Positions 24,145 to 37,974 of a stretch of 64,000 bases of DNA are shown here, one piece after another; within the stretch, counting starts at the first letter, position 1, and each line of letters begins with the position of its first letter. The stretch is from Pelodera strongyloides. Its lineage: Eukaryota > Nematoda > Chromadorea > Rhabditida > Rhabditidae. Location: positions 1 to 64,000 of the forward strand of contig JAANDG010000198.1 of NCBI GenBank assembly GCA_036852015.1, given 5' to 3'. The translations under genes and the position numbers were made by a program. The notes beneath the pieces are model-generated. The model was not told where the DNA came from and ran no database searches. It saw only the letters and a list, made by a program, of their open reading frames with translations.

Positions 24145-27100
24145 AAAAAAAACTAAAAAATCCCGATTGTGAACTTATTGCCAGAGGGGAAAACATTAGA
24201 AAAAAAGAGAGAAAAACAAGCGCTCTTTTGTTTCGAATGTTTTTTGTGAGCCTGAACATCTAGGATGTAGGAGCGTGTGAAATTTCCATTGGAAACACAT
24301 AACTGGGGATAATAATTATTTGTTGCTGTAGTATTGCCCGGGCTGAACTTCACGGCGTACTTTCCAGATATGCTAGTTATAGTATTGCGCTTGTTGTATA
24401 TATACGAAGCCCCGCCCAGCAACGTTTTTTAGAAGTGCGGAGCCCAGGGCTTCCCCAGCTCTGCGCCAAGCATAGTTTAAACACCATCGATTTTTTGGCA
24501 TCAACAGTTTTGTGTGGCCCCCACATTCCCTTAATGAAATTTCTCTAATTTGGCTAATGTTTTCAACTTTGCAAGTGTGATTGATTTTAGTGTGCACGTG
24601 TGCCACAGCTTGCTTCATGCGCTCTTTTTAATTAGGAATGTGCATTCCTAGAGTGTTAGAGTTGCATTTTGCCTGCAGAACAGAATATTGTCGCCCTGAT
24701 AGTTCATTTATATGTATGTGCAAGAATATTAGATGTACATTATAGGATATCCGTATGATGATTACTAAACATTTATGGGACACTTACCTAACAATAAGGA
24801 GGTTCAACGGTAGTAGTGAGTTAGTGAGTATGAAACTAATTCTTTATTTCTGCGAAGTCCAATGTGTAGATAAATGTCCAGGTCTGTTTTTTGTTTATTT
24901 TTGTGCAACATGTTAAATATTATCAAAGATGCACTGCTTCACCAGGGCGAGAATTAACCGCTTTTATTCGTTACTTAGCCTAACTTAGCACCCTAAATAT
25001 ATGTTCTTTCAAAAATTGTTCAATGTTTTTTGTGTCTAGTATAGAACATTCTTCTCGCGTGATTGTGTGTATTCTCTTAAATATTAAATATAGATTTAAT
25101 GCGACTAATTTATGGGGCCAACTGACTTTTGTGGAAATTGTTTAATTTCCTTTTGTGCATTAGTATTAGAGTTAAATTAACCATGTGACTAGAGTCCAAT
25201 AATTCTATGAAAAGAAGCACGTGCCCATATTTCTTTATCGACAAAACTATATAGAAGCAAGAACGCTACATAGTTTTTCTTTCTCGATATTCTCATGTCT
25301 CTCACATATACTCACTATTTCCATCCCTTTTCTGAATTTACTTTTATCGTTTTTTTATTCGTTAATTCATAGGCACACATAGGAAATACAAATAAGGCTT
25401 CTCTATTCTGTACGAAATAATAAACGATCAGTTAGGGTTATAGATGGTTTAAATCCGCGGTATTGTAAGCTCCTTACTGGTATTGTATAGCAATTTCTTA
25501 ATTTTCCTTCAGGGTACCCATAGTCCCATACACAGGGAACGAATAGGACGCTGAAGAGTGAATTTTACATTTTACATAGTATGATTCTTTATTTCTTGAA
25601 TTTTGCGATTTAATTATTATTGAGGCTAGGCGCGCGATAGCGCGCGCGCTTAGCCCTTTTTGGTTTCATTGTTAATTTTGTATGTAAGTTCTCTGTGCGT
25701 CCATTCCAAGCAGCGCAGAGGTTTCTTCATCGTGACGTGAGCAGCGTTGTTAACGTAAAACTAAATTACTTGAATTTGTACTTCGTGATTTTAACGCAAA
25801 CTAAAAATGTAACATAACTTCATTCGGGAGTAAAACGCATGTCTACTAACAATCAGACATGTTGTTGTATATGATGAGAAACCCGCTTTCGGTTTAATTA
25901 TTTGCCGCGTTATTATGTTTTCGCAGTTAATTTTTTCCCACAGAAGAAAAACAATGAAAAGTGATGCATCGAAGGACTTAGACGCAATTATTTTCCCACA
26001 ACAGAACCCAAAGTCGGCAACCTAAGCTCACGTTTTTTTTTATTCTTTCAAGTTTTATTTAAACAATGATTGTTCGATAAAGTAGTTCCTGGAATGATGA
26101 GAGCCCTAGAATTACTTATCGAACGTTTTTTTTATTGTCGAAAGTATTTTATTTATTTTTATTTATTTATTGTATTTATAGTATTGCATTATATTTATTA
26201 TTTATTATTTTTATTTTTATTTATTGTATATTTTTATCGAAAGAGCTGACTTATTGTTAGAGAATTTTGTGCGAAAGAAAGATAAAAGGACAGTGATAAG
26301 CCGAATGCCAAAGAACTCGAAATCACGCGTTATTCCAGTAGTTCCTGTTTCCGTCAGCTTAAATTCTTATAATTGCTTACCATTTCAGGTAACTAATGAC
26401 AATTATTACGGAAATTGCGAACAACTTAAAATAAACTTTATTGGAAGTGTTTTATAATACAAAACAGGAAGAAAGATAATTAACTGGTGGGGAGGGGGGG
26501 GGGGAATTTTGGTCATAATGACCAACCATTTTACCTTACTGAAAAAATATTTTCTTGCAATATTACAATATAAAATTGAAATTGCTAAAATCAACGTTTA
26601 GCGCCAGCCATGGATACATTTTAAACATTTACGTTGTATTAGTTATTTATTGTTTAACTCTCCCTTTTAACATTTAGCATTTAGCTTTAACCTTTAGTAT
26701 CGAACAAATCAATAATGTATTTGCTCTGGCTTCTCTAATTCTCGGACTATTTCATCACGTACGTTTTCATACAAATGACAGAGCTGCGGTTCATTTGTAA
26801 TCGTGTACTTGTGTACGCTATGGAAGGGATATTTTTTTTTCACTTTTTTTTGTTGTATTGTGTGTTTTTGTGTTGTGTGTAGTATGAAAAGTTTCCTTTT
26901 CAATAAAGCCCCAGTCATTTTGTTTTACAGGCGTTTTAACCATTTTGCTTTTGTCTACTGTTGCGCATTGAAGGGACATTGCGATTGCTGTGCGCATCCT
27001 GATTCTTTTTACCGTGTCCTGAGAGTAATATTTTCATCAAGATCACTTTTGGAATTCGCCATTTCCTCTGTTCAAGTTATCACATGCCGCCTTCCGTGTT

Positions 27101-27164
27101 TCATGCATTCTTTCATAAATTTTGCTTGAAAGTAAATTTTAGTGACGTTCAATGGAGGCGTAAG
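24145..27164. other. Intergenic, no supported gene
   Basis: AT-rich. It holds a GC hairpin at 25623-25655 (GGCTAGGCGCGCG facing GCGCGCGCTTAGCC) and a G-run at 26487-26504 (one A among G's). A short ORF around 26306-26391 ends at a good donor (TTTCAG|GTAACT), but I could not connect it to anything. The final part would be the promoter and 5' UTR of the receptor gene. Confidence 0.6.
27152..27163 (+). promoter_or_regulatory. Three-codon upstream ORF ahead of the receptor start
   Basis: ATG GAG GCG TAA ends one base before the receptor ATG at 27165. If this DNA is in the mature 5' UTR it would be a minimal uORF. If the mRNA is trans-spliced 3' of it, it is irrelevant. Confidence 0.35.
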
Positions 27165-28042
27165 ATGACATCTCGGTTGACGTTGTTCGGCAGCCTCCAG
27201 GCTGTCCTTCTCCTATTCTCGATATTAGAGTTGTCATTCGTTTTCGCTGGAGTTATTGGCCATCCAGATGACCACGTGCACCACCCTGATGTCGACACAC
27301 ACGTAAGGCTATGCTATATAAAACATTAAATAACTTTTACATTTTTACTTTGTTGTGTACAAAATAGTTCCGACGTAATAGAAGTTTCGTTATTTGCCTG
27401 TTAAAGTTCACATTTAAATGTTGTTTTGTTCAGGTTCCCACTCACGTTTTGCCCTACTCAGCAACACACCCCACTAATTTGTCGAAAGAGATCAAAGATC
27501 TGGAGTCTTATGTGTTTGCACATATCAGCTTCAAGCCGTGTAGGTCTTTGATATTTTGTTTTGTTTCGTGAATTACGCTGGCATGGCATTTTGCTTGTCC
27601 TATATAGAAAGGGATTGTTTATTATTCCTTTTTTTATGAACATTTTGGCGCCGGGGTAGCTAACCCGGCTAATCGTAACTCAGCTTCTACTACTTCAACA
27701 CTACTAAATAAATTGATATATTTTTCTTATTCATTTATTGCATTACAGTTACCGATGGCGATCCATTACATGAAAGGGACATTATTTGCAACTGCACAAT
27801 ACGTGGATGTGATGCAGAGGTACCTCATTCTAAATTTAATTTGTTCTTTGTAGTCATATGCTTTATTAACATCACGTTCATTATTGCTTCGGTTGTAGAT
27901 TTTAAACGACGCGTTTTATTGTTAATCTTTGTGCTGAATGTTTAATAGATGCTGAGCGATGTTGCACTTTTTACATGTTATGTCGTCATTTATAAGATAT
28001 ATATAGATATATATATATATATTATATAATATATATATATAT

Positions 28043-28076
<34 letters not shown>

Positions 28077-31000
28077 CATTACTTGTATTTTATATGAATG
28101 CTTTGTTTATTAGATACACGGAATCATGGGAATGCCGGGCCTTTGCCGTGCCCGCGAGGGAGTCTGCACCCGACGAACGCGTAGGATTTACGATGGAAAA
28201 GGAGGCGAAACTATAGAGGATGTCATGGAGTTGGTTCTTTTTACTGTTTATTATTGTTATTATTTCGCGAATTTTTCAAATACTCTTCACTCTTCCATCT
28301 TTCATACACGCTTTTTCATTTCTTCTATTTCTAATTAATATTATGATTTCTTGACATTCTTCCTTCCCTCGATTTCTATTTATTTCTTTTGTATATACTG
28401 AATCTGTGTATTTTACGCTGACCCTTAGCCCCTGTTACTAATTTGCTTTCTGCTTCTGAATATTGTAATCAATATTAACAATTAGCGTGAACATAATGTC
28501 TATATTAGGTATCATCGATCTTTGGTAGTGTAAGTAAGTATGCATGTTTCATGTTCTCTGTCTAAAGTAGGTCATTTTGTCAATATAGTATCAGGCTGTG
28601 TCCTTGTTCGATTCCTTCTATTTTAAGTGGTTTATCTAATGATATCACTATTATTTCTTTCATTCTTTGTTATTTAGATAATTAAAAAAAATTCATTCTA
28701 TCGGATTGTTCCGCTTATCCGCTATTAAATTGCCTCTCTCTCTCTTGGATGGTCACTGGCAAATTAATTGTTCTAATTTTAATTCTTTTATTGATCTGTG
28801 CATCCGCCATTATGAATACCCTTTTCAGGTTGCTAATATTCCTTGCTAGTCCCCACTAACCCAAGCAGGGCATAAAACTCGTCGGATAAAGCTCAAAACC
28901 ACCATCCAAATTTGTATTGTGTTTCCGAAACTTGTATCTCTTCATGATACGTTTCCGATTTTCACCATACCTAATATTCTAATCCCGACGGTGGTATGGC
29001 TACGAGCTCAAGACCACCGTCTAAATTTATGCAATACGCTAATTCGGATGGTGGTTTCGTCGGTCAGAGCGTCAACGAGTTTATGCCATGAACCCAAGTA
29101 TTATTTTCTAATTATGCTTATTTCAGTTGCTTGCATAAAGACCAACTCGACCCCCCAGAGAGACCATTTCGTTGCGAAAGTCAGAAGCATATAGAAACAG
29201 TGTCATGTTGTTACGAATCCCTTTGCACACAACACATGTCACTGGAGGTTAGATTTTTATTTTTATTTGTGATTATACTATGGTTTAGAGAAGCTCTCTT
29301 CTCCTTGTTTGGTACCGTGCCTAATTACGAATAGAGTTTATCGTTTGTTGGAGAAAAGGAGAACTTGACATTTGTGTAATTTCACGTCGTAATGGCATAG
29401 CGTAGAGTCTTCGGCTTCTTATTTTTCAATATAATTATTATTTTCAGCCTCCGCCTTCCATCGATCCACATGGTCCACTGAACCCAGTTACTACACCTCC
29501 ACCCGCAATTTTTACAATGAAGTATGCTTTACGAACTTATTGATTTACGTATTTTGTATTTTCTTTTCAAATTTGTCAAATTGCACTAAAACAATTAGTT
29601 TTCTATGTATGATCTTTGATCTCACGCCCATCATTCAGTATGGCAGTTACAATACTAACCTAAACCAAGCATGAAAAGTATATCAATTTTCAGCGGGCTG
29701 GTTATATTTTTCTTGGTGACCATGCTTGTCTTATGCGCTGTGATGGGATCATTTTTGTGGCTTTATGTGAAGAATGAGAAATTCAGGTAATTAAACAAAA
29801 TTTTCTATTTTTGATATTTAATTAAACAAAATTTTCAATTATTGATATTATTGTTTTAATGTTTTCCCTTGAACTTTTTTTTTTGTGTTTTTGAATCCAC
29901 GTTTCTTTAATTGTCGTACGTTCGTATATTTAATTACGTGATTTGACGATGTATCATAATCGTATAAGTTAATAACGCATCCTTGCCGGTAATTATTTCC
30001 ATATTATTTTGTTTATTACCTGTAGAGTTTGTGAATCTACTGTGCGTGTACGTGTTTATGTCTTTTGGAGTTTTTAATTTATTATTTTCACTTCAGGACT
30101 CGAGCGAAGTCATGGTATATGATTTGCCGCTCCACAATGGGTAGAGGAGGCACCTTGGTTCCGTAAGTTATTTTATTTTATTTGTTACTGAAGTTAATTA
30201 GGCATCTGGGCCTGGGCCGAGTTCATTGCGGTTGGCGCCAAAAACGAGATTGTTTTTGTATTTTTTTCTTTGTTAATTTGATTTTGATGCCTTTTCAATA
30301 TCTAAATCTGTTCCTAGCTGTGGTTTTTGTATCTTATTCTTTTGTTTTACTGCTTTGATTTAGTGAATGTTATTGATTATTACTCACTCTGTTTTCCAGC
30401 CACGATGACGAACGTCCGATGTTGGAAACTCAGGCAACGTTGAGCACGCTCCTCAGGGATCTGGAATCCACCAACTCGGGATCAGGCTCAGGTTAGGTCT
30501 TGTCATCTTTGGTAAATACTCCGTTGCTCTATAATTGAAAACGAGCTAAAGGGTGAATTTTTTGTGTATATTGCCCCAATGATGAAAAGTTGCTTTCCTC
30601 GGAGAAGAGGAAAGCAACTCTTTCATCATTTTCGCTTTACGTTTTTTTTATGTATTTGTTCACGCTGTACTATTGCGCTTTTGTTCTTTTTAGAATAAAG
30701 TATTCAATATAATATAAAGAATAAAATTTAGTATCGTTCAGCCCTTGATATCGTGCAATTACGCTTACGCATACGAAAAACTAGAACGCTTTCTTGTTGC
30801 AGAACTACCGTGTTATACTTTTTTTTTGCAATGTCTTAGTGGTTTATATTCAGGTCTTCCGCTACTTATCCAACGTACAATTGCACTACAAATTGAATTA
30901 AAGACAGATATAGGACAGGGACGATTCGGAGAGGTTGGTGGTTTGGTTTGGTTTATTATTATTATTTTAAGTTATTAGTTATTATTACCTATTTGCCTTG

Positions 31001-34000
31001 GGTTTGGCTTTACGTATTACCTTTTATGTTGCATTATCATAACCTATTTGCTTTTGTTTGGCTTTACGTATTATCTTTTATGTTACATTATTATTAGATA
31101 TTTCCCTGTCATTTCATTTTGTTGCATGTAATACGCATTCTTGTTTGAGATTGGAAAGTTTGATGAATTTGTGTTGTTTATTTCTGCGGTTGGGATTAAA
31201 ACATAGCAGCATAGTATCGTTTTGTAGCACTGGAATTCTGGAATATATTACCACATTACGGTAGCAATTATTTTTTATTTGCAAGTTCGCGTAAATTGAG
31301 AAAACCCCGCGCGTAGCCATATTTGGTTGTTCCGCCCTTTTTTATTTTGTGTTTCTTATTCAGGTGAAATTGGGCATTTGGAGAGGCGAAAATGTGGCTG
31401 TGAAGATATTTTCATCGAGAGACGAGCGGAGTTGGAATAGAGAGGTACTGCTTTTTTAAAACTCTTATGTAGCTATTTTACCTTTCTTTTTCTTTGTTTA
31501 TTTGGAAGATATGTATTAAGCTGCCCAGTTATAGTTTTTCATTCCTCACCACTTGATTTTGATTTTTGATATAAGCAAATTGGACGGTGGAGGCCTATTT
31601 TTTAGCCAAAATATAGGCTTAAGTGATTTTAAATGATATTCCAACGTCATCCATGTAATGTGTGCGGTTTAACGTTTTTTGTAGTATTCTAGAATCACAT
31701 TGTTGATTGTTATTTACTTTAAATTGCGCAGGTCGAGATTTACAACACTCATTGGCTCCGCCACTCCAATATTTTGCAGTTTATCGCGAGTGATAAGAAA
31801 GGTATTTCTTGTGTTATCTTTTATTTAATTATTAATTAAATACACAAAAAGGTGTGCATCCGAGGATGAAAATAAAACGAGCATATAAACGCAAACAGAT
31901 GACCGTTCTAATTAGCAATGAGATTTGACATTCTGCATTTGGAATATTGTGCAAAAGGAATAAAACCAGCTTTTTTTCATCTATAAAGCGTATCTCTTTG
32001 TAATCTTTATCTTGTAATATTAATCCTCACGACAAAAAGTTGAATTTATTGAAAGGTTTTCTGTTGGGCGCATTAGAATTACCAAAACACGATTATTTGT
32101 TTTTATGCGTAGAGTTATACTCCTTCTTTGTTCTGGTTTCTCGTGATATCGTAGATTTACATTTACAGTGTTTATGACGTAACGGGGCTTTTGTTTGGGC
32201 CCTACCGCAGCAAAACCCTCGTATACGATTAAGGGTCGAAACGGGGTGTCGTATTATTATAAAGACACGATCACTTTCTCTACATTTAATATATTGATAT
32301 ATTAAATGACTCTTCTTTGCGCTGTTCTCCAATAATCAAAATTCCTTTTAATTTCCTCTATAAAAACAACTGGGTATTATCAATAATCATCCAGTTTGAA
32401 CTATTGTCGTAGCTCTTAGATTGTTTTTACAATTAGTTTAATAATTTTAATTGCAGACACGGGAGTTGCTCTGGAACTGTGGTTGATCACTGAATATCAT
32501 CCATTCGGCAGTCTTTATGACTATTTGCAACAAGAGGTTCGTAATTTGGTTATTGACTGGAATTGTTTTATTCATCATGTTTTTTATATCCGCTTTTAGG
32601 CAGTTAGGCTTATTTTATTTTGTCAGAGTTGCCTTTTTGGTGAACCTCAGAAACGACTATTTCCAACTAGTCACTTTTTTTTGCATTGGATTTGTTTTAT
32701 AGAGATGGTTTATCAACTCATATCATTGCATGATTTTTTTCTATATATGTGATATCCCGTAAAAAAATAACATTATTTTTTCTATTTGTATATTATTTAC
32801 AAATTGATGTATTTTATTGGATATAAGGTCATCTCTGCGCATCAGTTCTTTTACGTATACCTTCTCAGAAACCTTCTTATTTTTTAACGTTCATATATTT
32901 TTACCCACACATTTTTTGTATTGTTCGATCCGTGGAAAATTCGAAGTACATTTGTGCTGTTTTGTTTGTGTATGCTAAGTACGAATATTTGAGACATTTT
33001 ATATACTTTCCATTCATATGTATTTCATCTAGCTGCACAGGAAAGGGGAAACTTATGTGGCCCGATCATTTCCCAAAGCCCCGATGTAGTCCCGATTATT
33101 TCCCAAAGCCCCGATATGGTCCCGATTATTTTCCAGAAAACCCCGATGTGGCCCCGGTCAAGGCCGGATTTTTTGAGGGACTTGATCGGGGCCATTTCGG
33201 GGTTTTTGTTTTCCCATGTAATCTGTCTGTTTTCAGTCGGTCGATGAGTGCATCGCAGTACAATTGATACGGTCATTTGCAAATGGAATGCAGTTTTTAC
33301 ACTCGGAAATCCCTGGACAACACAGTGAGTTATCGATTTTGCTTGTTTTTGTATGTAAGACTAAAGTTTAAATTATCCGGAATTTTGTGTTCAGCTGCAT
33401 TTTCCCATCTCAAACTACGAAGTAAGGTTGCCTTCTTCCCCTTACACTTATATGAAATGCGAGAAACATCTTGTTATCGCTGGCAAATATTCTTTCAAAA
33501 ATCGTGCGTTCTTCCAATGTATTTTTTGTAATATTTGTGGAACATTCTTAATATAATTATATCATTGTTAAGTTATTATATTTTAATTATAGTACTCCTT
33601 TAGATAAGCCAGCAATTGCGCACCGAGATGTGAAGAGTAAGAATATACTCGTGCGAAGGGATTTGACTTGTGTAATTGCCGACCTGGGATTGGCAGTCAG
33701 ATTCGAGAATGGGGAATTGAATATTCCGGATAACAACAAGTGTGGAACAGCGGTGAGGGTTTCAAGTTGTTTGTTTTTTTATTTTAATATGATATTATTT
33801 TACTTCGTTGTTGTTGGAAAGTTGAGTGTTACACATGTTGAGTAGATATTTCATTACCGGAGCAACTTTTGGTAATCGTCACGTCTTTTACACCAGATTG
33901 AATTATTTATACACTTTGATTGGGGGTTAAAATCATTTTTTAATAATAACAGATAATGTGTGTAATGTCTAAGTGTACTTAGTTGTTTTGTTCAGCGCTA

Positions 34001-35510
34001 CCTCTCTCCGGAGCTACTTGACGACTCGATGGTGGAGCGGAGATTCGAATCCTATCGAATGGCCGATATGTACTCATTTGGTTTGGTCATGTGGGAAATC
34101 GCCAGGCGGACGAGGACGACAACAGGTACGGTATTACTACGATATTATAATTGTGGGCTCCGTTTTACGGTATCGTTATGACAGATAGTATGGTATTACG
34201 ATTTACGTTACGAGGTAACAGTACTACGGTATGTTACTAGTTGGGCAGGTAGAACGGTGGTAAGGTACTAGATAGTTATTATTATCGATTTAGATGATCC
34301 GACCGACTTTGAACAATCAATACCGTACTACGAGTACGTGCCGAGAGATCCTTCGGTGGAAGATATGCATAAAGTGAGTAGAGATTTAACTTTTTTTGCA
34401 ATTTTGCATCTTTTTATTTTTTGACTTTTTGTGGTTTAGTTCAGATCATTATAGTATAAATCCAACCAAAAGGACAACGTATTTATCTTTTGTTTGTTGT
34501 GAACGTTTCGACCCTAATCGGGACAATACTTAGGTAATGCAACGATTGTGTTAGGTGTTTTATGTGATTATTTTATAAATATTGTTGTCGTCAGAAATAC
34601 TGTAATCTCGTATTGTTTGTGGGAATCAGGACGTAAACTTGTGGAAGCACCGAGGTGGTACCCTCAGTTTGCCTCGTTTCATTCCTGTGTACTCCTGCTG
34701 GTTGGCTAAAGCTACCGTATGAATGAGTTATTTTTTGCTACGTTCCTCTTCAGATTGTTGTCTGTGATCATCGGCGGCCATCGGCTAGCAAGTGGTGGAA
34801 CAAGAGTCCGGTACGTTTTTAAGCTATGCTAAATTAGTGTCTTCTCTTTTAAATTAGGCATCGGAATGTAAATTGTTCATATTCGTGGTTATGATATATT
34901 TCGCGGGAAAAGCATCACAATGAACAATGAACAATCCTCAAGTGGATAAATACAGGGTGAAACATCACGAAAATACATCGGCGATATATATATAACTCTT
35001 TATTCAAGCAATACAATTTAACAAACGAACAATTTCAATGAAAGAGATAAACACACACAGGCTAGGCACGGCCCAGCCTCCCAGTGTTACGGAGCGAGTT
35101 GTTTCTTGAGTTAGGGTTACGAAATGAAAGTTAGATTGTTTATTCGACGAAAGCATTCATGGCCACCCCCTCTGTAACTGGCAATATTGAATAAATGCTG
35201 TATTGATGTTAGCTAGCTGCTGTTGTTTTGCGAAAGTGAATGCAAACTGTATAAGGGACTTTTTGGCAGTCAGGAAACCAGAGTAAGTGTGCGATAAAAG
35301 AGTCTAGATACAATGTGGCTCATTTAGTTCTGTACATGTCGAGGAGCAGAAAATTTGTTTAGACTGTGTTTTGTTTAGATTCTGGACGAGTTGTATCGTG
35401 TAATGGCGGAGTGTTGGCGTGGCACGCCCTCTTCCCGATTAACGGCGATGAACGTTCGGATGGCATTGGATCGATTGGCCAGGATACATCAACTTCAGTT
35501 ACTTACTTGA
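27165..35510 (+). CDS. sma-6: TGF-beta/BMP type I receptor serine/threonine kinase, complete
   Basis: Nineteen in-phase exons give 607 residues: 27165-27302, 27434-27539, 27749-27819, 28114-28229, 29127-29247, 29448-29521, 29694-29786, 30097-30162, 30400-30491, 30854-30933, 31364-31444, 31732-31801, 32457-32536, 33237-33324, 33604-33752, 33996-34125, 34294-34373, 34754-34810, 35379-35510. Domains in order: signal peptide; Cys-rich three-finger ectodomain ([23 protein letters not shown]); Pro-rich stalk; membrane span (209-235); GS box [16 protein letters not shown]; kinase with GQGRFGE (313-319), Lys333 in [14 protein letters not shown] (432-439), DLG (452-454), CGTARYLSPE. All catalytic residues are intact. 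It binds ligand with a type II receptor and phosphorylates R-Smads. The canonical GS box favours the SMA-6-like BMP receptor over divergent DAF-1, but the L45 loop ([13 protein letters not shown]) is not decisive, so the symbol is tentative. Confidence 0.95.
28003..28075. repeat. (TA)n microsatellite in a receptor intron
   Basis: About 70 bp of ATATAT with occasional GATA interruptions, between receptor exons 27749-27819 and 28114-28229. Confidence 0.95.
30578..30630 (+). other. Near-perfect intronic hairpin
   Basis: The left arm 30578-30600 (AATGATGAAA, then AGTTGCTTTCCTC) pairs with 30607-30630 with a single one-base bulge and a 6-base loop (GGAGAA). It lies in the receptor intron 30492-30853. 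Possibly a tiny foldback repeat; shorter than a usual pre-miRNA. Confidence 0.8.
30987..31097 (+). repeat. About 56-bp tandem duplication in a receptor intron
   Basis: The segment ACCTATTTGC...GGCTTTACGTATTA...TTATGTT occurs twice head to tail with a few substitutions. Confidence 0.85.
33036..33218. repeat. Inverted-repeat element with internal CCCCGATATGGTCC tandem motif, copy 2
   Basis: It begins CAGGAAAGGGGAAAC and ends CGGGGTTTTTGTTTTCCC, with an internal tandem of CCCCGATNTGGTCCCGATT. It shares GGCCGGATTTTTTGAGGGAC with copy 1 at 12984-13240. It sits 18 bp upstream of the acceptor of receptor exon 33237-33324. Confidence 0.8.
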
Positions 35511-36090
35511 GATTTGGGAATAGAAAAGAAATTAAAGGTGAGAGTCTTTCTTGTTCCTCGCCATGTTTGGGTTTATAATCCATTTTTTATTAGAGTATAA
35601 GTAACGTTTTTATTTGCGGGTAGTGGGTATTAGCGCGGCGCAAAGCTGTTTGTATGTACATCTCGTGAGAAAAGTCCATCCATTGTTTTATGCTGTGTGG
35701 GCCAACGACGCACACAAGCTTTTTAAACTTTTTGGTATATTACGAAAATGTAATTGCTAAAATTTAGGCCTAATTTCTGGTAAATTCGATCGAAGCAGCC
35801 ACTATGCACAGATAGACCATTGAGTTGTCCAAGGATGGGAACTTGTGTTAATTCAATTGCAACTGATGGATTATTAGGTCCGGAACCATATTGCCTAGTC
35901 CCCAGTCTATTTTGGTTCCTTGCTTCTTCCATGTGCCACTTTAACCATCAACTCTTTACTTTTGACGATCATACGTAAGTCAGTTTCTCTTTGCCAAATA
36001 CGGGTATTCTATTTATATTTCACATTAATTTTGCTTGCGCTTTTGATGTAAATATTGCTTTTAGAGATTGGTTATTGCTATTCTACTATG

Positions 36091-36257
36091 TTAAAGCGAT
36101 ATCACGGCCGGTTTTTGAAACGTATGTTGTGGAATTGCGTCCCCATATATTGTACGCAAATGAGTTTAGACTAAAAATCACGCATTTATTTGCATATGCT
36201 ACATTGCTACATGGAATAGAACATACGTTTCAAAAACCGACTGTTATACCGCTTTAA
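36091..36257. mobile_element. TTAA inverted-repeat element, family A
   Basis: TTAAAGCGATATCACGGCCG on the left and ACCGACTGTTATACCGCTTTAA-type right end (diverged). Inner arms are GTTTTTGAAACGTATG and its inverse. An older copy, about 700 bp past the receptor stop. Confidence 0.85.
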
Positions 36258-37796
36258 TTAACTCATTTTCCGTTCCTTTCTCTGCAACTTGGTAGTCCTG
36301 TGTACGATTCGAAAATGTTCCAGCATGACTTTTATATCTTTCTTTTACTACGGTAGCGATTTTCTTTAATATTCTGTATTTTATTTTTGTTGTCGCGTTC
36401 TGTCAATACTAAATTCATCCTTCCGACACTTCCGTTTTAATAATAGGCGCTCATTTTATATCATGTTCTTCGATTTCGATGCAATGTCGTTCCAGCACTC
36501 GTCAAATATTCTCGTTTTTTATTGTTTTCATTTTTGTATTCAAACATTTTCTGTCTGTTTCAAACTAGAATGTCCATGAATCTGTAATAAGGTAAACTAT
36601 GATGTGTGTCAGCAATGTGGGTTTACCGTGTGTGAACCCGAAGTAGACGGTAGTAGATGGTTTTATATTTGTTAAACGCGAAACTCTGATGGTTCGCTGC
36701 GAAAAATGCGCCTCTTTCTCTTTCAGCGGAACCTTGTCCGCTCCCTTTTGTCTGGTTCTACGTAAATTTTCACATTTTCTAGTGCCTACGTTACGCCGCT
36801 CGTTTGCGCGCCAGGGTTTCGCCGCGCACTACCCGAGTTTCCTTATAGTGTGCTGGTCCATTTAGTATAAGTTCCTTCATTGAGTTAAAATCATTGTTCG
36901 ATTAATGGTGAATACGCTGGGATTTCGTGTTTCTGTTTTTCCTTTTTGCTTCGGTTGTCTGTATAGAATTGTGATTTCACGAGTTGTACATTCAAATAAT
37001 AAGAACCCAATAGGTCTTTCTTTATACAGTTCTCTCCTAGTACGGAACCCTCAAGTTTAGTGTGAAATTATAAGCTAACTCTCCTTTTTGAGCGTTTTTA
37101 TGATACATGTAACACCTTTGCTAGAACGTTTAAAGGGAATAGAACCGTGGGTGAGGTCTTTTAAAGTCATCTAGCTACGGTACCTTTCAGCTGGAGGAAT
37201 TGTAGCTAGCTATCAGTGGAAAATAGTAACACGGTATTTATTCCCTTGATCGATATTTTGTTAATATTTCAAGCAATTTTAGTTTACTGTTTTATTCTCG
37301 CGTATTAGTACAATGTTCTTCGAGAGAGATGATTTTTCATATAATTTAGTACCTCAGTGGATTTATAGCGTCTTTGCACATAAATATCATCTAACTATTT
37401 GATACAGTGTTGTCTCCTAATATAAAGAAATCCTCTATGTAAGATGCCCATTATTTGGTTTTAAGAAAATTTTAATATTTGATTTCTTTATTTCTAACAA
37501 ATTTGTTTACTTGTATAGTGTATATTTTGTACATTTGTTGTGTGCAAATGAATTTTTTTATTAACTGCGGCAGTCGGCGAAGAAAATATGAATATTAAAC
37601 AATAATAAATAATATGAGAAAAACTAGACAAATATTTAATATCAGTGCATCAGAATATTGTTATTAAAATTTTAGTATTGGTGGATATGATATGTTCTGA
37701 AATATGTTATTAGTATACGGCGCATAGTTTATGTTAATATATAAAACAATATATAAAAAAACCGTAACGGTCAGAGACATGGAGTAGGTCGCTCAG

Positions 37797-37974
37797 TTAA
37801 AGCGAAATACCTGCCGGTTTTGAAACGTATCGTGACAACTGAATTCTTACGTATTTATGCTAAGTTGCTCGGATTTATCTCGGTTTTATTCTAATTTATA
37901 TTCATTTGCATAAGCTGCATGAGATTGCAGGTGTACTCGATGTGTTTCAAAAACCGGCCAGTATTTCGCTTTAA
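37797..37974. mobile_element. TTAA inverted-repeat element, family A
   Basis: TTAAAGCGAAATACCTGCCG to GGCCAGTATTTCGCTTTAA. The interior carries TTCATTTGCATAAGCTGCAT. Full length. Confidence 0.9.

Noticed and set aside
26224..26457. Possible exon ending at TTTCAG|GTAACT
   Set aside because: The frame starts in AT-rich repeats, has no recognisable domain, and cannot be joined in phase to the receptor gene.
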